Notes: generated by a model from the sequence alone, not told the origin. Positions 1 through 10,400 are shown, numbered from the stretch's first letter. The stretch: DNA of 64,000 nt from Desulfovibrio desulfuricans (GCF_004801255.1 NZ_CP036295.1:2566001-2630000), one strand, 5' to 3'. Program-made: numbers and translations.

Positions 1-1900
1 CCCCTTCTACGACCGCGTGTCGCCCCTCATTCTGGGCCAGCACGTTACCCTTGATGCGGGCACGGGCTGCGTGCACACCGCCCCCGGCCACGGCCGGGAA
101 GACTATGATGTCGGCCTCAAATACGGCCTCGAAATCTATTCGCCCCTGGACGACGCCGGGCGCTTTTTGCCCACCGTGCAGTTTTTTGCCGGGCTGAACG
201 TCTTTGAAGCCAACCCCAAGGTCATTGAAAAGCTTGAAGAAGTCGGCGCATTGCTGCGTCAGGGCAAGATCAAGCACTCCTACCCCCACTGCTGGCGCTG
301 CAAAGAGCCGGTCATCTTCCGCGCGACCACCCAGTGGTTTATCAGCATGGAAAAGAACGACCTGCGCGGCCGCGCCCTCAAGGCCATTGACGATCAGGTG
401 CGCTGGATCCCCGCCTGGGGCCGCGAGCGCATCCATAATATGATCGAATTCCGCCCCGACTGGTGCATCTCGCGTCAGCGGCAATGGGGCGTGCCCATCA
501 TGGCCCTGCTGTGCGAAGACTGCGGCGAGGCATGGAACGACCCCAAGTGGATGCGCGGCATCTGCGACAAGTTCGCCCAGCATCCCACGGGCTGCGACTA
601 CTGGTACGAGGCCGATCTTGCGGATATCGTGCCCCAGGACCTTGCCTGCCCCCACTGCGGCGGCCACCACTGGAAGCGCGAAACGGATATTCTTGACGTC
701 TGGTTTGATTCGGGCACCAGCTTTGCCGCCGTGCTTGAGCAGCGCCCGGAGCTTTCCTACCCCGCAGACCTGTATCTTGAAGGTTCAGACCAGCACCGGG
801 GCTGGTTCCACAGCTCACTGCTCGTCAGCGAGGGCACGCGCAAGCGCGCGCCCTACAAGTCTGTGCTCACCCACGGCTACGTGGTGGACGGCGAAGGCCG
901 CAAGATGTCCAAATCCATTGGCAACGTCATTGCGCCGCAAGAGCTGATTGAAAAATTCGGTGCGGAGATTGTGCGCCTGTGGGTCTCGTCGGTTGAATAC
1001 CGCGAAGACATCCGCATTTCGGACGAAATTCTTGGCCGTCTTGTGGACGCCTACCGACGCATCCGCAACACCTGCCGCTATATTCTGGGCAATCTCGACG
1101 GTCTGGGCAAGGACAACCTGCTGCCCCTCAGCGAGCTGCTGCCTCTCGACCTGTTTGCCCTGGATGCCGCCGCCCGCGTGCACGACCGTGTGCAGCAGGC
1201 CTATATGGATTTTGACTTCCACAAGGTCTACCACACCCTGCACAACTACTGCGTGACGGATCTTTCGTCCATGTACCTGGACATTCTCAAAGACCGCCTG
1301 TACGCCTCAGGCGCCGCCAGCGCCGAGCGCCGCTCCGCCCAGACCGCCATGTGGCACATACTGGGCATGCTGCTGCGCGACATGGCCCCGGTGCTGTCCT
1401 TTACGGCCGAAGAAATCTTTGCCCACCTGCCTCAGGGCCTGCGCGGCACTGAGCCCACGGTCTTTGCCCTGCACCCCGTTGACTCGGCCCCCTTCCTGCT
1501 GGACGAGGGCAAGCGCGATGACTGGAATGTGCTTACCGCCGTGCGCGGCGCTGCCACCAAGGCCATCGAACCCATGCGCCGCGACGGTGTGGTCGGGCAC
1601 TCGCTCGACACGCGCGTAACGCTGTTTGTGGCCGACGAGCTGCGTCAACGGCTGGAAGGCCTGCATACCGACCTGCGCGCCTTCTGCATTGTCTCGCAGA
1701 TTGAGCTGCAGCCCCTTGAAAACGCGCCGCAAGGCGCCTATCGCGACGAGGAAATTGCCGGGCTGGCCATCGGCGTGGAAAAGGCCCACGGCGAAAAGTG
1801 CGAGCGCTGCTGGATTTACAGCACCGAGCTGGGAACAGATGCGGCGCACCCCACGCTTTGCCCGCGTTGCGCCGCTGTTATTAAGGACATGGAAGCGTAA
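1..1900 (+). CDS. ileS: Isoleucyl-tRNA synthetase, C-terminal part (5' end outside window)
   Basis: The reading frame is open from base 2, so the gene begins upstream; about 632 residues are visible. It charges tRNA-Ile in the cytoplasm. The window opens inside the CP1 editing domain ([11 protein letters not shown] motif) and continues through the class Ia catalytic core with a clear KMSKS loop at 902-916, followed by the anticodon-binding domain. The C-terminus carries the bacterial zinc ribbon, a CERC pair and a CPRC pair around 1798-1880. The HIGH motif is not in the window. Five bases separate its stop from lspA, an ileS-lspA order common in proteobacteria. No frameshift is seen. Confidence 0.97.
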   Translation, partial: PFYDRVSPLILGQHVTLDAGTGCVHTAPGHGREDYDVGLKYGLEIYSPLDDAGRFLPTVQFFAGLNVFEANPKVIEKLEEVGALLRQGKIKHSYPHCWRCKEPVIFRATTQWFISMEKNDLRGRALKAIDDQVRWIPAWGRERIHNMIEFRPDWCISRQRQWGVPIMALLCEDCGEAWNDPKWMRGICDKFAQHPTGCDYWYEADLADIVPQDLACPHCGGHHWKRETDILDVWFDSGTSFAAVLEQRPELSYPADLYLEGSDQHRGWFHSSLLVSEGTRKRAPYKSVLTHGYVVDGEGRKMSKSIGNVIAPQELIEKFGAEIVRLWVSSVEYREDIRISDEILGRLVDAYRRIRNTCRYILGNLDGLGKDNLLPLSELLPLDLFALDAAARVHDRVQQAYMDFDFHKVYHTLHNYCVTDLSSMYLDILKDRLYASGAASAERRSAQTAMWHILGMLLRDMAPVLSFTAEEIFAHLPQGLRGTEPTVFALHPVDSAPFLLDEGKRDDWNVLTAVRGAATKAIEPMRRDGVVGHSLDTRVTLFVADELRQRLEGLHTDLRAFCIVSQIELQPLENAPQGAYRDEEIAGLAIGVEKAHGEKCERCWIYSTELGTDAAHPTLCPRCAAVIKDMEA

Positions 1901-1905
1901 CAGTA

Positions 1906-2433
1906 ATGCCCAGGCATTATCGCATACTAGGCATTGCGGCCGTCGTTGCCCTGGCGCTCGACCAGATCAGCAAATGGGCCGTCATGCGTTTTATACCGGA
2001 GCACAGGCCCATAACGGTTATTGCCGGGCTGTTTGACCTCGTCAACATCCGCAACCGGGGCGCGGCATTCGGCTTTTTGAACAGGTCAGACATCGAGTGG
2101 CAGTTCTGGCTGTTTCTGGTCGCCACAATTGTGGCGGCGTGGGCCATTATAATGCTGGTGCGCAGCTCGCACGAAGACCCGTGGCTGATTACGGCTCTGG
2201 GGCTTGTCATGGGCGGAGCGCTTGGCAATCTGGTTGACCGCGTGCGCTTTCGCGCTGTGGTGGACTTTTTGGATGTTTATTGGGGCGACTGGCACTGGCC
2301 TGCCTTTAACGTGGCCGACTCGGCCATCTTTGTGGGCGCGGCGCTGGCCTGCCTGATTCTCTGGCGCAAGCCCCCGGCTGCCGCCAGCGACAAGGGCGGC
2401 AAACCAACCCCCGGCAAGGGAGGAACCGCATGA
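1906..2433 (+). CDS. lspA: Lipoprotein signal peptidase (signal peptidase II)
   Basis: A 175-residue inner-membrane aspartyl protease that removes signal peptides from prolipoproteins, such as the YbgF-like lipoprotein two genes downstream. Four hydrophobic segments are visible. The family motifs are present: [11 protein letters not shown], the GNLVDR block with the first catalytic Asp, and FNVADSAI with the second. Length is normal, with a hydrophilic Lys/Gly/Pro tail. It follows ileS by 5 bases and overlaps the next gene by 4 bases (ATGA), so translation is probably coupled. Confidence 0.96.
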   Translation: MPRHYRILGIAAVVALALDQISKWAVMRFIPEHRPITVIAGLFDLVNIRNRGAAFGFLNRSDIEWQFWLFLVATIVAAWAIIMLVRSSHEDPWLITALGLVMGGALGNLVDRVRFRAVVDFLDVYWGDWHWPAFNVADSAIFVGAALACLILWRKPPAAASDKGGKPTPGKGGTA

Positions 2434-2636
2434 TTTTTCATTGGTGGCATGTGCTGATAGTAATGTTCCCCATGATTCCCACCGTGTGGAGCATCCTGCA
2501 CATCTGGGGGCATGAGTTTGCAAACCCGCAACAGCGCGCCCTGTGGCTTGTGCTGGTAGTTTTTCTGCCGGTTGTGGGTGGAATAATCTATATTTTTACA
2601 GGACGAAAAAAAGTTCTGGGAAAAGTGCAAAATTGA
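2430..2636 (+). CDS. Small membrane protein, PLDc_N (phospholipase D N-terminal-like) domain
   Basis: A 68-residue protein with two hydrophobic segments (about residues 4-24 and 38-57) and a short basic tail GRKKVLGK. The second segment, [15 protein letters not shown], matches the membrane-anchor domain found at the N-terminus of cardiolipin-synthase-type proteins (PLDc_N) and as small stand-alone proteins. There is no HKD catalytic motif, so no enzyme activity is claimed. It overlaps lspA by 4 bases and ends 11 bases before the lipoprotein gene, so it lies within the ileS-lspA operon. Role unknown. Confidence 0.75.
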   Translation: MIFHWWHVLIVMFPMIPTVWSILHIWGHEFANPQQRALWLVLVVFLPVVGGIIYIFTGRKKVLGKVQN

Positions 2637-2647
2637 AAGAGGGTACT

Positions 2648-3661
2648 ATGCGCACACTCCGTTCTTTGTACATTCTGACTCTTGCCTGCGCGGCTCTGCC
2701 TTTGAGCGGCTGCATGGGCGGCAGCACCAGCAACGGCAACGGCAGCGTTACACTGGAACAGCAGGTGCAACAGCAAGACGTGCAGCTGCGACAGATGCAG
2801 CCGGCGCAGGCCGACGCCTGGAACCAGATTCAGACCTTGCGGCAGGAAGTCAACGCGCTCAAGGGCCAGCTTGACGATATACAGAACGCTGGCGGCGCGC
2901 ACGCCCTGGTTGGCCGCGTAAGGGCGCACGATGAAGCCTTGCGGCAGGTTGAGCGCAGCATGGCGCTGAACCTGAACCTGGGCGACCCCATGAGCAGCGG
3001 CAGTTCCGGCTCCACAGCCCAGTTTACCCCGCAGGCCGCGCCTCAAGCCGCTCCGCAGGCAGCTCCGCAGGCGGCTCCCGCATTCAGCCAGCCCAACTAT
3101 GGCCAGCCCTCCTACGGTCAGGCAGCCGCAGGCGGCATGGCGGCAGGTTCTGTGGGCTATGCCGCAGCCAACGCCGCAGGCGACCAGGGTGCTGCCCATC
3201 AGCCCCAAACGGTAATCAACCCCAGCGCCAGCACCTGGGGCCAGGCTAGTCCTCAGCCAGAACCCCAGGTTCAGGCTCCCAAAAAGGACATTTCTCTGGC
3301 GCTCTTTGACGCTGGCGTCAACTCCTACAATGCCCGCAAGTACGATGAAGCGCAGCGCTCCTTCACCGATTTTCTTAAAAACTACAAGGACCACAGCCAG
3401 GCCCCCGAAGCCCAGTACTACCTGGCCGAGTGTTACTTCCAGCGCAACCAGTTTGCCGACGCGGCTCTTTCCTACGATGCGGTCATCAAAAAATACCCCA
3501 CCTCGTCCAGTGCGCCCGGTGCGTACCTCAAGCAGGGCATAAGCTTCAGCAAGCTCAATCAGGCCGCCGCCGCCAAGGCGCGACTGGAAGAGCTTATCAA
3601 AAAGTACCCCAACTCTCCCGAAGCCGCGAGAGCCAAGACCTTTCTCAAGACCAACAAGTAA
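2648..3661 (+). CDS. ybgF: YbgF/CpoB-like TPR lipoprotein
   Basis: A 337-residue envelope protein. The ATG at 2648 is chosen because a GAAAGAGGG ribosome site precedes it and it starts a lipoprotein signal ending in the lipobox LSGC; upstream in-frame starts run into the previous gene. After the lipid-anchored Cys come a coiled-coil segment rich in Gln (about residues 35-80, as in the YbgF trimerisation domain), an Ala/Pro/Gln linker with tandem AAPQ repeats, and a C-terminal block of TPR repeats (LFDAGVNSYNARKYDEA onward). In E. coli CpoB couples peptidoglycan synthesis to Tol-Pal constriction. No tol or pal gene is next to it here, so its partners are inferred. Confidence 0.85.
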   Translation: MRTLRSLYILTLACAALPLSGCMGGSTSNGNGSVTLEQQVQQQDVQLRQMQPAQADAWNQIQTLRQEVNALKGQLDDIQNAGGAHALVGRVRAHDEALRQVERSMALNLNLGDPMSSGSSGSTAQFTPQAAPQAAPQAAPQAAPAFSQPNYGQPSYGQAAAGGMAAGSVGYAAANAAGDQGAAHQPQTVINPSASTWGQASPQPEPQVQAPKKDISLALFDAGVNSYNARKYDEAQRSFTDFLKNYKDHSQAPEAQYYLAECYFQRNQFADAALSYDAVIKKYPTSSSAPGAYLKQGISFSKLNQAAAAKARLEELIKKYPNSPEAARAKTFLKTNK

Positions 3662-3669
3662 GCAGCCGC

Positions 3670-3703
3670 GCTCTGCCGTGCTCCAGCGCGGCAGAGCTTT
3701 TTT
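3670..3703 (+). terminator. Rho-independent terminator after ybgF
   Basis: A 9-bp GC-rich stem (GCTCTGCCG / CGGCAGAGC) with a 10-base loop is followed by six T residues. It begins 9 bases after the ybgF stop and ends 43 bases before cheZ, closing the ileS-lspA-ybgF unit. Confidence 0.9.
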
Positions 3704-3745
3704 ATACGCACATACTTAACCGCGCCGAGCGCAAAGGGGACGGGC

Positions 3746-4375
3746 ATGAGCGAACAAAAGCCCGAAGCCGCTGTTTATAAGCAGATCAGCACAGAAATGC
3801 GCCAAGGTCTCAAGGACATTTTTCAGCGTGTTTCTGCTGCGTCCAAAGGTCAGCCCCTGCCCCCCCCGAATCCCGACGCTCTTTTTCTTGAGGCCTCAAG
3901 CCAGCTCGACGAAGTGCTGAAAGACACCGAAACCGCCACAATGACCATCATGGAAATTGTGGAACGCCACCTTGATCTCCAGGAACAAAATGCCGCGCTG
4001 CTGGGCAGCCTGCGCGACGGCGCAGCCGATACCGCACCCATTGAACAGCTTGAAGCAAACAACGACATGCTGGGCAAGGATCTTACGGCACTGCTCACGA
4101 CACTGAGCTTTCAGGACATCACGGGGCAGCGCATCAAGCGCGTTGTTTCCGCGCTGAACCAGATAGAAGCCATGGTAGTCGAGCTGTATGTTTCTTCAGG
4201 GCTGCTGCTTGACGCTGCGGAAAAAGACCCCAGCAAAAATGTTGAAGAATTGCAGAGCGCGGCCCGCCAGGCCGTCAAGGAATTCAACCAGGGTCGCACC
4301 GAGCTCAAAGGCCCGGACAAGGCAGGCGTCTCGCAAGGCGCTATTGACGACATGCTCTCGCAACTGGGGCTGTAA
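3746..4375 (+). CDS. cheZ: CheZ-type chemotaxis phosphatase
   Basis: A 209-residue, mostly helical cytoplasmic protein expected to dephosphorylate CheY-P. The catalytic helix motif LSFQDITGQRIKRV is present, with Asp124 and Gln128 spaced like Asp143/Gln147 of E. coli CheZ (214 residues). The extreme C-terminus AIDDMLSQLGL matches the CheY-binding tail of CheZ. The start follows a GGGGACGGGC stretch, 5 bases before the ATG. The gene stands alone between two terminators, away from other che genes in this window; fliM is 50 kb away. Confidence 0.9.
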   Translation: MSEQKPEAAVYKQISTEMRQGLKDIFQRVSAASKGQPLPPPNPDALFLEASSQLDEVLKDTETATMTIMEIVERHLDLQEQNAALLGSLRDGAADTAPIEQLEANNDMLGKDLTALLTTLSFQDITGQRIKRVVSALNQIEAMVVELYVSSGLLLDAAEKDPSKNVEELQSAARQAVKEFNQGRTELKGPDKAGVSQGAIDDMLSQLGL

Positions 4376-4415
4376 ATTTCATCCCCTGATCTCTGCATCT
4401 TCCCATGAATTACGT

Positions 4416-4443
4416 AAGGGCGTTGCGCAACGCCCTTTTTTTG
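4416..4443 (+). terminator. Rho-independent terminator after cheZ
   Basis: A 10-bp perfect stem, AAGGGCGTTG / CAACGCCCTT, with a minimal loop and a run of seven T, 40 bases after the cheZ stop. Confidence 0.9.
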
Positions 4444-4714
4444 CGCCCACGCCCCTGCCCTATACGCGGCAAAGGCGCATGCGGGCCTCCGGCACGGTTG
4501 AACTGCACAGTCAAGGGCCCGCCCGACAGGCAGAGACCGCATCGCCGCCAGGTGTGCTTGATGACCCCGCCAGGATGGAATGCATCTGCATAAACAGGCC
4601 CCTCGCCGCAAAGCAGCTGGCCTGCGCCGCGCATGCGGGCCGCAATTACTGGTTGGTCAAAAGCCCAAGCGCTTCACCAGCGGCCAGCGGGCCTGCATTT
4701 GCGGCAAGCGCTGT

Positions 4715-4763
4715 GTCCGTAATGCAAGAAGGCCCCGCAGAGAGGCCTTCTTGCATTACGGAC
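4715..4763 (-). terminator. Long perfect hairpin 3' of the cytochrome c3 gene
   Basis: A perfect 20-bp inverted repeat (arms 4715-4734 and 4744-4763, 9-base loop) begins 19 bases past the stop codon of the minus-strand cytochrome gene. Neither side has a T-run, so it is an atypical terminator or an mRNA 3'-end stabilising hairpin. Confidence 0.6.
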
Positions 4764-4782
4764 AAAATCCTGTGCGAAGGGT

Positions 4783-5211
4783 TTACTGCTTGGCGGCTTC
4801 GCGGGCGCTGGCAGCCATGTGGCAGGGACGGCAGCCCTTGAACTTGGCCCCGTACTTGGCGGGATTTTCCTGTGCCTTTTGTGAATGGCAGCCGTAGCAG
4901 GAACGATCGCCGTTCTTGGAGTGGAAGGCCATGAACATGCTCATGGAGTCACGTTCGCGCGCACCGGGAGTGGCGTGGCATTCGGTACAGGCAACATAGC
5001 GGCTGTCGCTGCCCACTTCGTGGTGGCAATGCATGCAGTTGATGCCTTTGTGCGCCGTGTGGGGAAACATGACGCTCATACGGGCGGATGTGCCGCCAGG
5101 AATCTCAATGGGCTTTTTGATGACCTGCGACATTTCCTTGATATCACGCGCCTGCGCTTCGCCAACCCACACAAGGCTCAGCGCAAGCAGCAACAAGGTC
5201 ACATATTTCAT
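4783..5211 (-). CDS. fdhC: Tetraheme cytochrome c3, formate dehydrogenase partner subunit
   Basis: A 142-residue exported cytochrome: a signal peptide cleaved near AQA, then four CXXCH haem sites (CMHCH, CTECH, CYGCH, CRPCH) with additional His ligands (FPHTAH, MAFH) in cytochrome c3 order. The ATG at 5211 is preferred over the TTG at 5217 because GGAGG lies 8 bases upstream of it. It lies downstream of fdhE on the same strand, matching the fdhA-fdhB-fdhE-cytochrome order known for Desulfovibrio FdhABC3, so it probably takes electrons from the Fdh heterodimer in the periplasm. The 266-bp gap to fdhE means it may also have its own promoter. Confidence 0.85.
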   Translation of the reverse strand: MKYVTLLLLALSLVWVGEAQARDIKEMSQVIKKPIEIPGGTSARMSVMFPHTAHKGINCMHCHHEVGSDSRYVACTECHATPGARERDSMSMFMAFHSKNGDRSCYGCHSQKAQENPAKYGAKFKGCRPCHMAASAREAAKQ

Positions 5212-5477
5212 CAGCAAATCCTCCTACAGGGTTCGTACAGCTCAGGAGTCTGGCCCCCGATGCGTCATCGGCGGCAACCCGCCACCTCTTCACCACCACT
5301 CTACTCGCCGGATGTTTTACCTTAATAACGCCCAGTTGTGCAATATTTAAAGAATGCCGCACAAGGGGCATTTAGTCTGCCTGGCAAATCAACCCCAATA
5401 CGCCCTCAAAATATGTCGGCCATGTTTGCGGCGGCCCTTGCCAAAAGCCAAACGGCTTTCGCAGTTGCTTACGCCAG

Positions 5478-6428
5478 CTAAAACATGTTCCAGAACGAGG
5501 GCTTGACCGGTTTGAGCTTTCTGCGGGCCGCCACCATGTCCAGATGCATCATGCCCAGGGCAAGGGCATCCAGATTGGGAACAAACTCGCGCTCGCGCAA
5601 ATCGACAGACGGGCAATACGACTTGCACTTGGTGCACCAGTCCAGCCGCTCGCCGTGGGCGGCATTGCCGCTTTCGCGCAGCAGCTCCATTACGCCGCTG
5701 CCTTCCTCGCCGCATGCCGGGCACGCACCGCGCCGAAACTTCCAGTCAGCGCCGCACAAGCCGCAGTGCAGATGTTTTTTACCACCCCCACCGGCAAGAA
5801 AAGCGTTTTTTTCATCTATGGAGGCCTTGTCCAGCCAGCCGATGGTGGGCAGTGATCCGCATACAGGGCAGTAGCCCTGCCGCCACACGTCGCCCGCCTC
5901 CCAGGGAGTTTCCCCTTCTGAAGCCGCCAGCGAAGTCATGGCCCGTAAAACCGGCGCAACAACAAACCCTGCCGCAAAATTCAGCACCAGAGGGTCGAGC
6001 TTGAGCTTTTCAGCCAGCCCCGCAAGCGCCTTTCTGTCGCCAGAGGCGACAGCGGCAACGATTTCTTCTGCCCTTTGCGCCTCAGCCCCGTCAGGTTTTG
6101 TAAAAAAATCAGCAAGCGCGGCCTTGTGCGGAACCACAGCGTCCATACGGCACAGCAGGGGCAGCAGTTTTTCCGCGCTGATGCGCACTGCCGGGGCTAT
6201 GCCAGCAAAACTCGCTCCGGACAGCAGCGACACCCCCTGTTCCATCCGTTCGGTCTGCCCCTGCGGCAGTGCAATGCCGTGTTGTTTGAGACAGTTTGCC
6301 AGCTCGCCCACAAGTTCTTCCTGTGCGGCGAGCAACGGTTCAAAAGACCGCAGCACAGGGGCCAGCACAGGACGCCATGCAATAACTTCTTCAAGGGTTT
6401 GGGCAACCGTTTGCCTGGTAGCAGCCAT
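5478..6428 (-). CDS. fdhE: Formate dehydrogenase accessory protein FdhE
   Basis: A 316-residue cytoplasmic maturation factor. The ATG at 6428 is taken because GGAG lies 5 bases upstream; the longer upstream frame has no family similarity. The N-terminal half is helical, and the C-terminal half carries four rubredoxin-like Cys pairs (CPVC, CGLC, CPAC, CTKC) that bind iron in E. coli FdhE. FdhE proteins are needed for respiratory formate dehydrogenase activity. It sits between fdhB and the cytochrome gene, on their strand. Confidence 0.93.
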   Translation of the reverse strand: MAATRQTVAQTLEEVIAWRPVLAPVLRSFEPLLAAQEELVGELANCLKQHGIALPQGQTERMEQGVSLLSGASFAGIAPAVRISAEKLLPLLCRMDAVVPHKAALADFFTKPDGAEAQRAEEIVAAVASGDRKALAGLAEKLKLDPLVLNFAAGFVVAPVLRAMTSLAASEGETPWEAGDVWRQGYCPVCGSLPTIGWLDKASIDEKNAFLAGGGGKKHLHCGLCGADWKFRRGACPACGEEGSGVMELLRESGNAAHGERLDWCTKCKSYCPSVDLREREFVPNLDALALGMMHLDMVAARRKLKPVKPSFWNMF

Positions 6429-6747
6429 TGATACTCCATACGTCGGTGATGCCCGACAGCTATCCAGAACCATGCAACGCCAGGACGGCATCCTGAGCGT
6501 TTTATAATGCCACCCGGCGCATACGCCGCTGTGGCCGGCTTGCCCGCGCCGACAGAGCCATACCTGCCTTGGAGCCGGGCGGAACAAAAACCGTGGGCCT
6601 TCCGAACAAATTTCACACCAGCGCAAAGACCATGCGACCTTGCCGGATTTTGCCCCAATGGTGAACCAAAGCGGAAGTTTTGCCAAGCCCCCGCCCTGTA
6701 TTTCCGGCTCCCGAGGCCTTGCGGCCACGGGAGCCTTTTGCACGCGC
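6429..6747. other. fdhB-fdhE intergenic region
   Basis: A 319-bp non-coding gap inside the fdh cluster. The only structure seen is the hairpin at 6706-6735, close to the fdhB stop. No conserved small ORF was found. Confidence 0.6.
6706..6735 (-). terminator. Hairpin after fdhB
   Basis: An inverted repeat, GGCTCCCG / CGGGAGCC, with a 14-base loop that itself contains a small GGCC repeat. It starts 13 bases after the fdhB stop on the minus strand. There is no T-tract in that direction (four T on the plus side), so it may act as a partial terminator or processing site that lowers fdhE relative to fdhAB. Confidence 0.45.
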
Positions 6748-7407
6748 CTACATAAAGGCCGCGTGCTCGTAATAATGTTCTTTTTCTTCCGCCAACAGGT
6801 AAATGACGCTCACGTCCTTGACGTCAGCCAAAAAAGCCTTGGGAAAGGTCTTTTTGACGATCTCAAGGCGCTTTTGGGCCATGGGCAGAATTTCTTCCCT
6901 TTCGCCAAAGGCCATGGTTCCCGTGGGGCACGTCTTGACGCAAATGGGCAGCATGCCCGCGTTCACGCGGTCAATGCACATGTCGCACTTGGTAAGGCGC
7001 TTGGTCTTGGGATCAAGCCGCGGAATATTGTAGGGGCAGGCGTCAATGACGGCCTGCGCGTCTTGCGGGCTCAGCTGGGCGCTTTTTTCGGTGGCGATGA
7101 CCATGCCGGTCTTGGCGTCCTTGATGATGGCCCCAGGCACCGCCATATCGGCCACATCCTTGCAGATGGGCGTAAGGCAGTGGCGGCACTGGTCGGGAAA
7201 GAAGTTCCAGACAACCGTGCCGTCGGGCTTCATGCGCTCGCGAAAACGAACAATTTTAAGATTGTTGGGGTTCAGATCCGGCGGATTCTGATGCGTGCCG
7301 CGCTGCTTGGTTTCATTGGCGGGCAGGTCATGCCATTCCTTACAGGCCAACTGGCAGCCCCGGCATGCCGTGCACCGAGTGGTGTCGATCAAAAATGTCT
7401 TCGGCAT
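6748..7407 (-). CDS. fdhB: Formate dehydrogenase beta (iron-sulfur) subunit
   Basis: A 219-residue electron-transfer subunit with four ferredoxin-type Cys clusters: CTACRGCQLAC near the N-terminus, CRHCLTPICK, a CPY segment, and CDMCIDRVNAGMLPICVKTCPTG. These would bind several [4Fe-4S] clusters carrying electrons from FdhA to cytochrome c3. The ATG at 7407 has AAGGAG 7 bases upstream and replaces the longer alternative start. No signal peptide or C-terminal membrane anchor is visible, so it is probably co-exported with FdhA by Tat and forms the soluble periplasmic enzyme. The gap from fdhA is 49 bp. Confidence 0.95.
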   Translation of the reverse strand: MPKTFLIDTTRCTACRGCQLACKEWHDLPANETKQRGTHQNPPDLNPNNLKIVRFRERMKPDGTVVWNFFPDQCRHCLTPICKDVADMAVPGAIIKDAKTGMVIATEKSAQLSPQDAQAVIDACPYNIPRLDPKTKRLTKCDMCIDRVNAGMLPICVKTCPTGTMAFGEREEILPMAQKRLEIVKKTFPKAFLADVKDVSVIYLLAEEKEHYYEHAAFM

Positions 7408-7456
7408 AGCAATGCTCCTTGGCGGGCGCACTCCCAGGGGGAGTGCGCCCGGCTCG

Positions 7457-10400
7457 TTAGCCTATTTCGGTCAGCTTATCAGCCTTGCGCAGGTTTACGC
7501 AGCAGGCCTTGGATTCAGGAATGGTGGTGTTGGGATCATAGGCCCCAACGGTCAGCCGGTTGGTGGAGTCGCCGCACTTGGGCGTTGTCCAGCCAAAGGC
7601 AAAGGGCATACCCACCAGGTGGATTGTTCTGCCCATGACCGTAAAGGGACGAATGCGCACCGTCACCATGGCGATGGCCTCGCATGTGCCGCGAATGCTC
7701 TCAAGCACGACGCCGTCGCCGTTCTTGATGCCCTTTTCCTTGGCCAGCTCGGGGCTCATTTCCACATAGAGCTGGGGTTCGGTTTCAAGCAGGTTGGGCA
7801 CATTGCGCGTTTCGCCGCCGCCGCACCAGTGTTCGGTGAGGCTGTAGGTGGTCAGCACATAGGGGTAGTTGGGGTCAGCCGGTGCGGCGATCTTGTCCAT
7901 ATCTGAGGTATGGAACTTGTACACCGGGCTGCTCAGCTGCTTGGAGAAGGGGTGGCTCGCCAGAGGCGTTTCCGCGGGCTCGTAGTGCTCGGGGAAAGGC
8001 CCGTCGGCGGGGCCAGCGCCAAAGAACTGGGCGTGCCCGTCCTTCACCATGATGAAGGGCAGCTTGCCGCCTTCCTTGGCCATGGGCGGCCATGGGCCGT
8101 CGGGCACGTCGCCCACCCATTTGGTTCCGTCCCATTCAATAACGGCCCTCTTGGGGTTGAACGGCTTGCCGTTTACGTCCACAGAGGCGCGGTTGTACAG
8201 GATGCGGCGGTTGACGGGCCAGCACCACGACCAGTTGGGGAACAGACCAATATTGGCCTGCATGGGCGTCTGGCTGGTGTTGCGGCGTTTGGACTTGTTG
8301 CCGTCCTCTTCCGTCCAGCTGCCTGCGTATATCCAGTTGAGCGACGAGGTCGTGCCGTCGTCCTTCAACGCTGCAAAGGCAGGCACCTGCTGGCCGCGCT
8401 TGTACTGCTTGTCGCCCACCTTGCTGTCGGCCCAGAAAAGGCCGTTGATGCGGCGCGCCCATTCAGCGGCATCGTACTTGTCCGTCCAGTTCATCTTGAG
8501 GATGGGATCGGGCAGCTGGCCGCCTTCGGCCTTGTACAGCTCGCGGAGGGTGTTGAACAGGGGCACGACGATGTCGGCAAAGTTGCGGGCTTCGCCGCCG
8601 GGCTTGACGCCCTGGTCAAACCACTGCAACCAGCGGCCGCTGTTGCTGATGGTGCCTTCTTTTTCAATGCGGTGGGCCGAGGGCAGCAAAAACACTTCGG
8701 TCTTGCAGGCCTTGGGGTCCACGCCCGGACGCTTCCAGTTGTCTGTGGTCTCCGAGTTATGCAGCTCGGAGCACACGAGCCAGTCCAGCTTGTCCAGGGC
8801 GGCGCGCATCTTGTTGGTGTTGGGGAAGCTGTTCATGGGGTTCACGCCAAAGATGAAGCCGCCGCGCATCTTGCCCTGATAGACCTTGTCCATGGCAAAC
8901 ATGTACGAGCAGTCTTCGCCCGGCTCCAGCTTGGGCAGCAGGCCGTAGCAGAAGTCATTTTCAGGCGTGGCCTCGTCGCCAAACCAGCCCTTGAGCAGAC
9001 TGGCGATATACTTGGGACGGTTGCCCCACCAGTTGGCGCTGTTGGGCAGCGTGGTTACGGGGGTATTGGCCTTGTTGTAATCGGCCAGGGTCTGCCACGG
9101 GGCCTGGGGCGTAGCGTGGTAGCCGGGCAGGTTGTTGTACAGCAGGGCGTGGTCTGTGGAGCCCTGCACATTGGGCTCGCCGCGCAGGGCGTTGATGCCG
9201 CCGCCCGCCACGCCGATATTGCCCAGCAACAGCTGGATCAGCGAAGACAGGCGGATGTTCTGCACGCCGACGGTGTGCTGCGTCCAGCCCAGGGCATACA
9301 GGATGGTGCCGGCCTTGTCGGGGCCGCCGGTAGCGCAAAAGGCCTTGTAGACCTTGAGCAGGTTTTCCTGCGAAACGCCGGTTACGTCAGAGACGTTTTT
9401 GAGCGTGTAGCGGGAATAGTGCTGGCGCATCAGGTTGATGACGCAGCGCTCGTTTTGGAAGGTGGGGTCGATGAGCGGCCCGCCGTCAGGGCCTTTTTCC
9501 AGAACCCAGGACGACTTGTCGTACTTGCGTGCGGCGGGATCATAGCCGCTGAAAAGACCGTCGTTGAAAGCGTAATTCTTGCCAACCACAAAGGCGGCGT
9601 TGGTGTACTTTTCAACGTAGTCCTTAAAGTACAGCTTGTTTTCCAGAATATAGTTGAGCATGCCGCCCAGGAAGGGAATATCCGTACCCGAGCGCAAAGG
9701 CACATGAAAGTCGCAACGGGCTGACGTGCGCGAGAACTTGGGGTCGACGTGCATGAGCACGGCCCCGTTGTCCTTGGCCCGCATAACCCACTTAAAGGCG
9801 ACAGGATGATGTTCAGCGGCATTGCTGCCGATAATAAGCACTGCATCGCTATTCTTGATATCGATCCAGTGGTTCGTCATAGCACCGCGTCCGAACGACT
9901 CTGCCAGAGCCGCAACAGTGGGGCTGTGTCAGACCCGCGCCTGGTGGTCCATATGGACAACACCCAGGCCGCGCATTGCTTGGTGAATAACTGCGCATTC
10001 CTCGTTGGAGGCGTGCGAGGTTCCCATCCAGAAGATGGAATCGAGACGGTTGACCGTCTGCCCCTTGGCGTTTTTGATGATAAAGTCTTTGTCGCGGGTG
10101 TCTTTTACCCGGCGGGCAATCTGGGCGAGGGTCCAGTCCCAGTCTTTTTCGACCCAATGATCGCTGTTGGGCGCGCGGTAAAGCGGCTTTTTCAGGCGAT
10201 GGTCATTTGTGTACATGCTGAAGAGAGCCGCGCCCTTGGCGCAAAGAGCGCCTTCGTTGACAGGAAAGTCGGGGTCGCCCTCTGTGGAAACCAGCTTGCC
10301 GTCACGCACATAGGCAATGACCTGGCAGCAGACCGAACAGAATGGACAGACGCTAATGACTTCCTTGGCGCCTTCTATCTTGAGTTTTACGGCGTAAGCC

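Larger units (their letters stand above)
4376..4782. other. Intergenic region between cheZ and fdhC
   Basis: About 400 bp between convergent genes. It holds the cheZ terminator at its left end and a long perfect hairpin at its right end. The short ORFs crossing it on both strands have no recognisable motif or ribosome site and look like chance ORFs in GC-rich DNA. Confidence 0.6.

Noticed and set aside
7910..9724. 604-residue plus-strand ORF antisense to fdhA
   Set aside because: Composition-driven shadow of a GC-rich gene; no motif, signal or ribosome site.
9929..9931. Stop codon splitting fdhA, suggesting a pseudogene or two genes
   Set aside because: The context is the known selenocysteine site, the frame continues for over 800 residues, and a SECIS hairpin follows.
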